From an uncultured Lachnospiraceae bacterium (GTDB lineage: Bacteria; Bacillota; Clostridia; Lachnospirales; Lachnospiraceae): a DNA stretch of 6,467 nucleotides. Below, piece by piece: positions 5,778-6,467 of the stretch; position 1 is the stretch's first letter; the number at the start of each line of letters is the position of its first letter. A program made the position numbers and the translations under genes. Below the pieces are notes generated by a model that made no database searches, had not been told where the DNA came from, and saw only the letters and a program-made list of their open reading frames with translations. Where the stretch lies: the NCBI GenBank assembly GCA_910584115.1, contig CAJTYN010000128.1:2515-8981 (forward strand). The letters run 5' to 3'.

Positions 5778-6366
5778 AGCGAAGAACATCAGTTTTCGAT
5801 ATCAGAAGAACAGCCCGTGGATCCTCCGGCATGTTGATCTGACGGTACGGGCAGGGGAGCGGGTGGCCCTCCTGGGTCCGTCCGGCCAGGGAAAGAGCAC
5901 GCTGGCGAAGATCCTGGCCGGATATATCCAGCCGGTGGAAGGTGAGGTGCGCTGGGACGGACAGGCGCTGCCCCAGACGGGATTCTGTCCGGTGCAGATG
6001 ATCAGCCAGCATCCGGAACGCGCAGTCAATCCCCGCTGGAAGATGGCGCGGACCGTCAATGAGGGCTGGCAGGTAGATGAAGAGACGCTGCGGGATATGG
6101 GGATCGAGCGGGAATGGATGAAGCGCTGGCCCTCGGAACTCTCCGGCGGCGAACTGCAGAGATTCTGCATCGCGCGGGCGCTGGGGCCGGGACTCAAGTT
6201 CCTGATCTGCGATGAGATCAGTACGATGCTCGATGTGATCACCCAGGCGCAGATCTGGCAGAAAGTGCTGGCCGTGGCCGAAAGAGAGCACTTAGGACTC
6301 CTGGTGGTCACCCACAACAAGGCGCTGGCCGAGAGAGTCTGCCAGCGGGTCGTGCGGCTGGGGTAA
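5767..6366 (+). CDS. Compact ABC importer ATPase, DppF/OppF/NikE type, without C-terminal domain
   Basis: This 199-residue ATPase is the second motor subunit. Motifs are complete: Walker A GPSGQGKS at 37-44, Q-loop Gln81 in ISQHPERAVNPRW, signature LSGGE at 125-129, Walker B FLICDE at 145-150 with catalytic Glu150, D-loop STMLD at 152-156, and switch His183. The phrase STMLDVITQAQIW corresponds to the usual SALDVSIQAQIL of DppF proteins. It ends at VVRLG, 16 residues after the switch histidine, so the oligo_HPY extension and its cysteines are absent; full-length DppF-type proteins are well over 300 residues. The reading frame stops cleanly and the core is intact, so this looks like a compact form and not a decayed gene. 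The ATG overlaps the previous gene by 11 nt; GGGGAGG at 5748-5754 is a somewhat distant ribosome binding site (12 nt). In-frame upstream codons lie within the previous gene and add no domain. Confidence 0.92.
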   Translation: MRLEAKNISFRYQKNSPWILRHVDLTVRAGERVALLGPSGQGKSTLAKILAGYIQPVEGEVRWDGQALPQTGFCPVQMISQHPERAVNPRWKMARTVNEGWQVDEETLRDMGIEREWMKRWPSELSGGELQRFCIARALGPGLKFLICDEISTMLDVITQAQIWQKVLAVAEREHLGLLVVTHNKALAERVCQRVVRLG

Positions 6367-6467
6367 AAGAAGAGGGGGGACGGGACGAGAGGGGTATCTG
6401 TCTCCGGGCAGGCCCGGGCAACGCACCGCTGAGCTGACCGTTAACTCCGTCTATATTGACGCTCAGG
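6367..6467. other. Downstream intergenic stretch with a small GC hairpin; no gene or clear terminator
   Basis: After the TAA of the last ATPase there is a purine-rich run, then CCGGG (6404-6408) and CCCGG (6413-6417) forming a 5-bp stem with a 4-nt loop, not followed by a T-run. CTGAGC (6429-6434) and GCTCAG (6461-6466) form a further inverted pair at the window edge. No start codon with a ribosome binding site is visible. A minus-strand gene could end at the TAA at 6443-6441, but only eight codons of it would be in view. Confidence 0.35.

Noticed and set aside
3893..5789. Long antisense open frames (for example about 271 codons at 3893-4708 and 340 codons at 4767-5789 on the minus strand) and other-frame plus-strand frames such as 4018-4893
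   Set aside because: They lie opposite or inside well-supported transporter genes with intact family motifs, lack recognisable domains and ribosome binding sites, and are expected by chance in GC-rich coding DNA.
6367..6467. Possible NiCo, cobalamin or other riboswitch after the operon
   Set aside because: I compared the GC-rich stretch with the conserved elements I remember for these classes and found no convincing match; it also lies downstream of the operon.

Overview
The window looks like chromosomal DNA from a GC-rich member of the Clostridia, possibly Lachnospiraceae-like. This is an inference from four things: gram-positive style Shine-Dalgarno sequences (AGGAG, GGAG, AAGGAGG), a lipoprotein substrate-binding protein, a DppD-type ATPase with a cysteine-bearing C-terminus, and a neighbouring surface protein built of fibronectin-III-like repeats. 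No 16S or other phylogenetic marker is present, so the placement is soft.

Layout. Positions 1-1109 (minus strand) hold the N-terminal 369 codons of a secreted or surface protein that runs off the left edge: signal peptide, acidic low-complexity linker, two tandem fibronectin-III-like repeats and the start of a possible third. Its promoter (TTGACA, 18 nt, TATGAT) lies so close to the ATG that the message is predicted to be leaderless, and an inverted repeat CCCGTAT-N15-ATACGGG is laid over that promoter. Positions 1110-1378 are a divergent intergenic region with this promoter, a short 9-bp tandem repeat, a weak candidate promoter for the rightward genes and a GC-rich hairpin just before the first ribosome binding site.

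Positions 1379-6366 (plus strand) are one tightly packed five-gene operon for a complete ABC importer of the peptide/nickel/opine (PepT) family: a lipoprotein substrate-binding protein, a DppB-type permease, a DppC-type permease, a DppD-type ATPase with the C-terminal oligopeptide/dipeptide (oligo_HPY) cysteine domain, and a compact 199-residue DppF-type ATPase without that domain. Consecutive genes overlap by 4, 8 and 11 nt, or are separated by 10 nt, so translational coupling is likely. The binding protein would capture substrate outside the cell, the two permeases form the channel, and the two unequal ATPases drive it. The substrate is not fixed by the sequence. A histidine cluster (HPHGHG) near the C-terminus of the binding protein makes a metal or metal chelate such as nickel a fair hypothesis beside peptides.

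Positions 6367-6467 hold no gene that can be called. I see one small GC hairpin and no clear terminator.

Overall this is mostly an ordinary transporter locus. The points worth a second look are the predicted leaderless promoter with its palindrome, the 9-bp repeat that occurs both between genes and inside the start of a permease gene, the structured operon leader, the histidine cluster, and the unequal ATPase pair.
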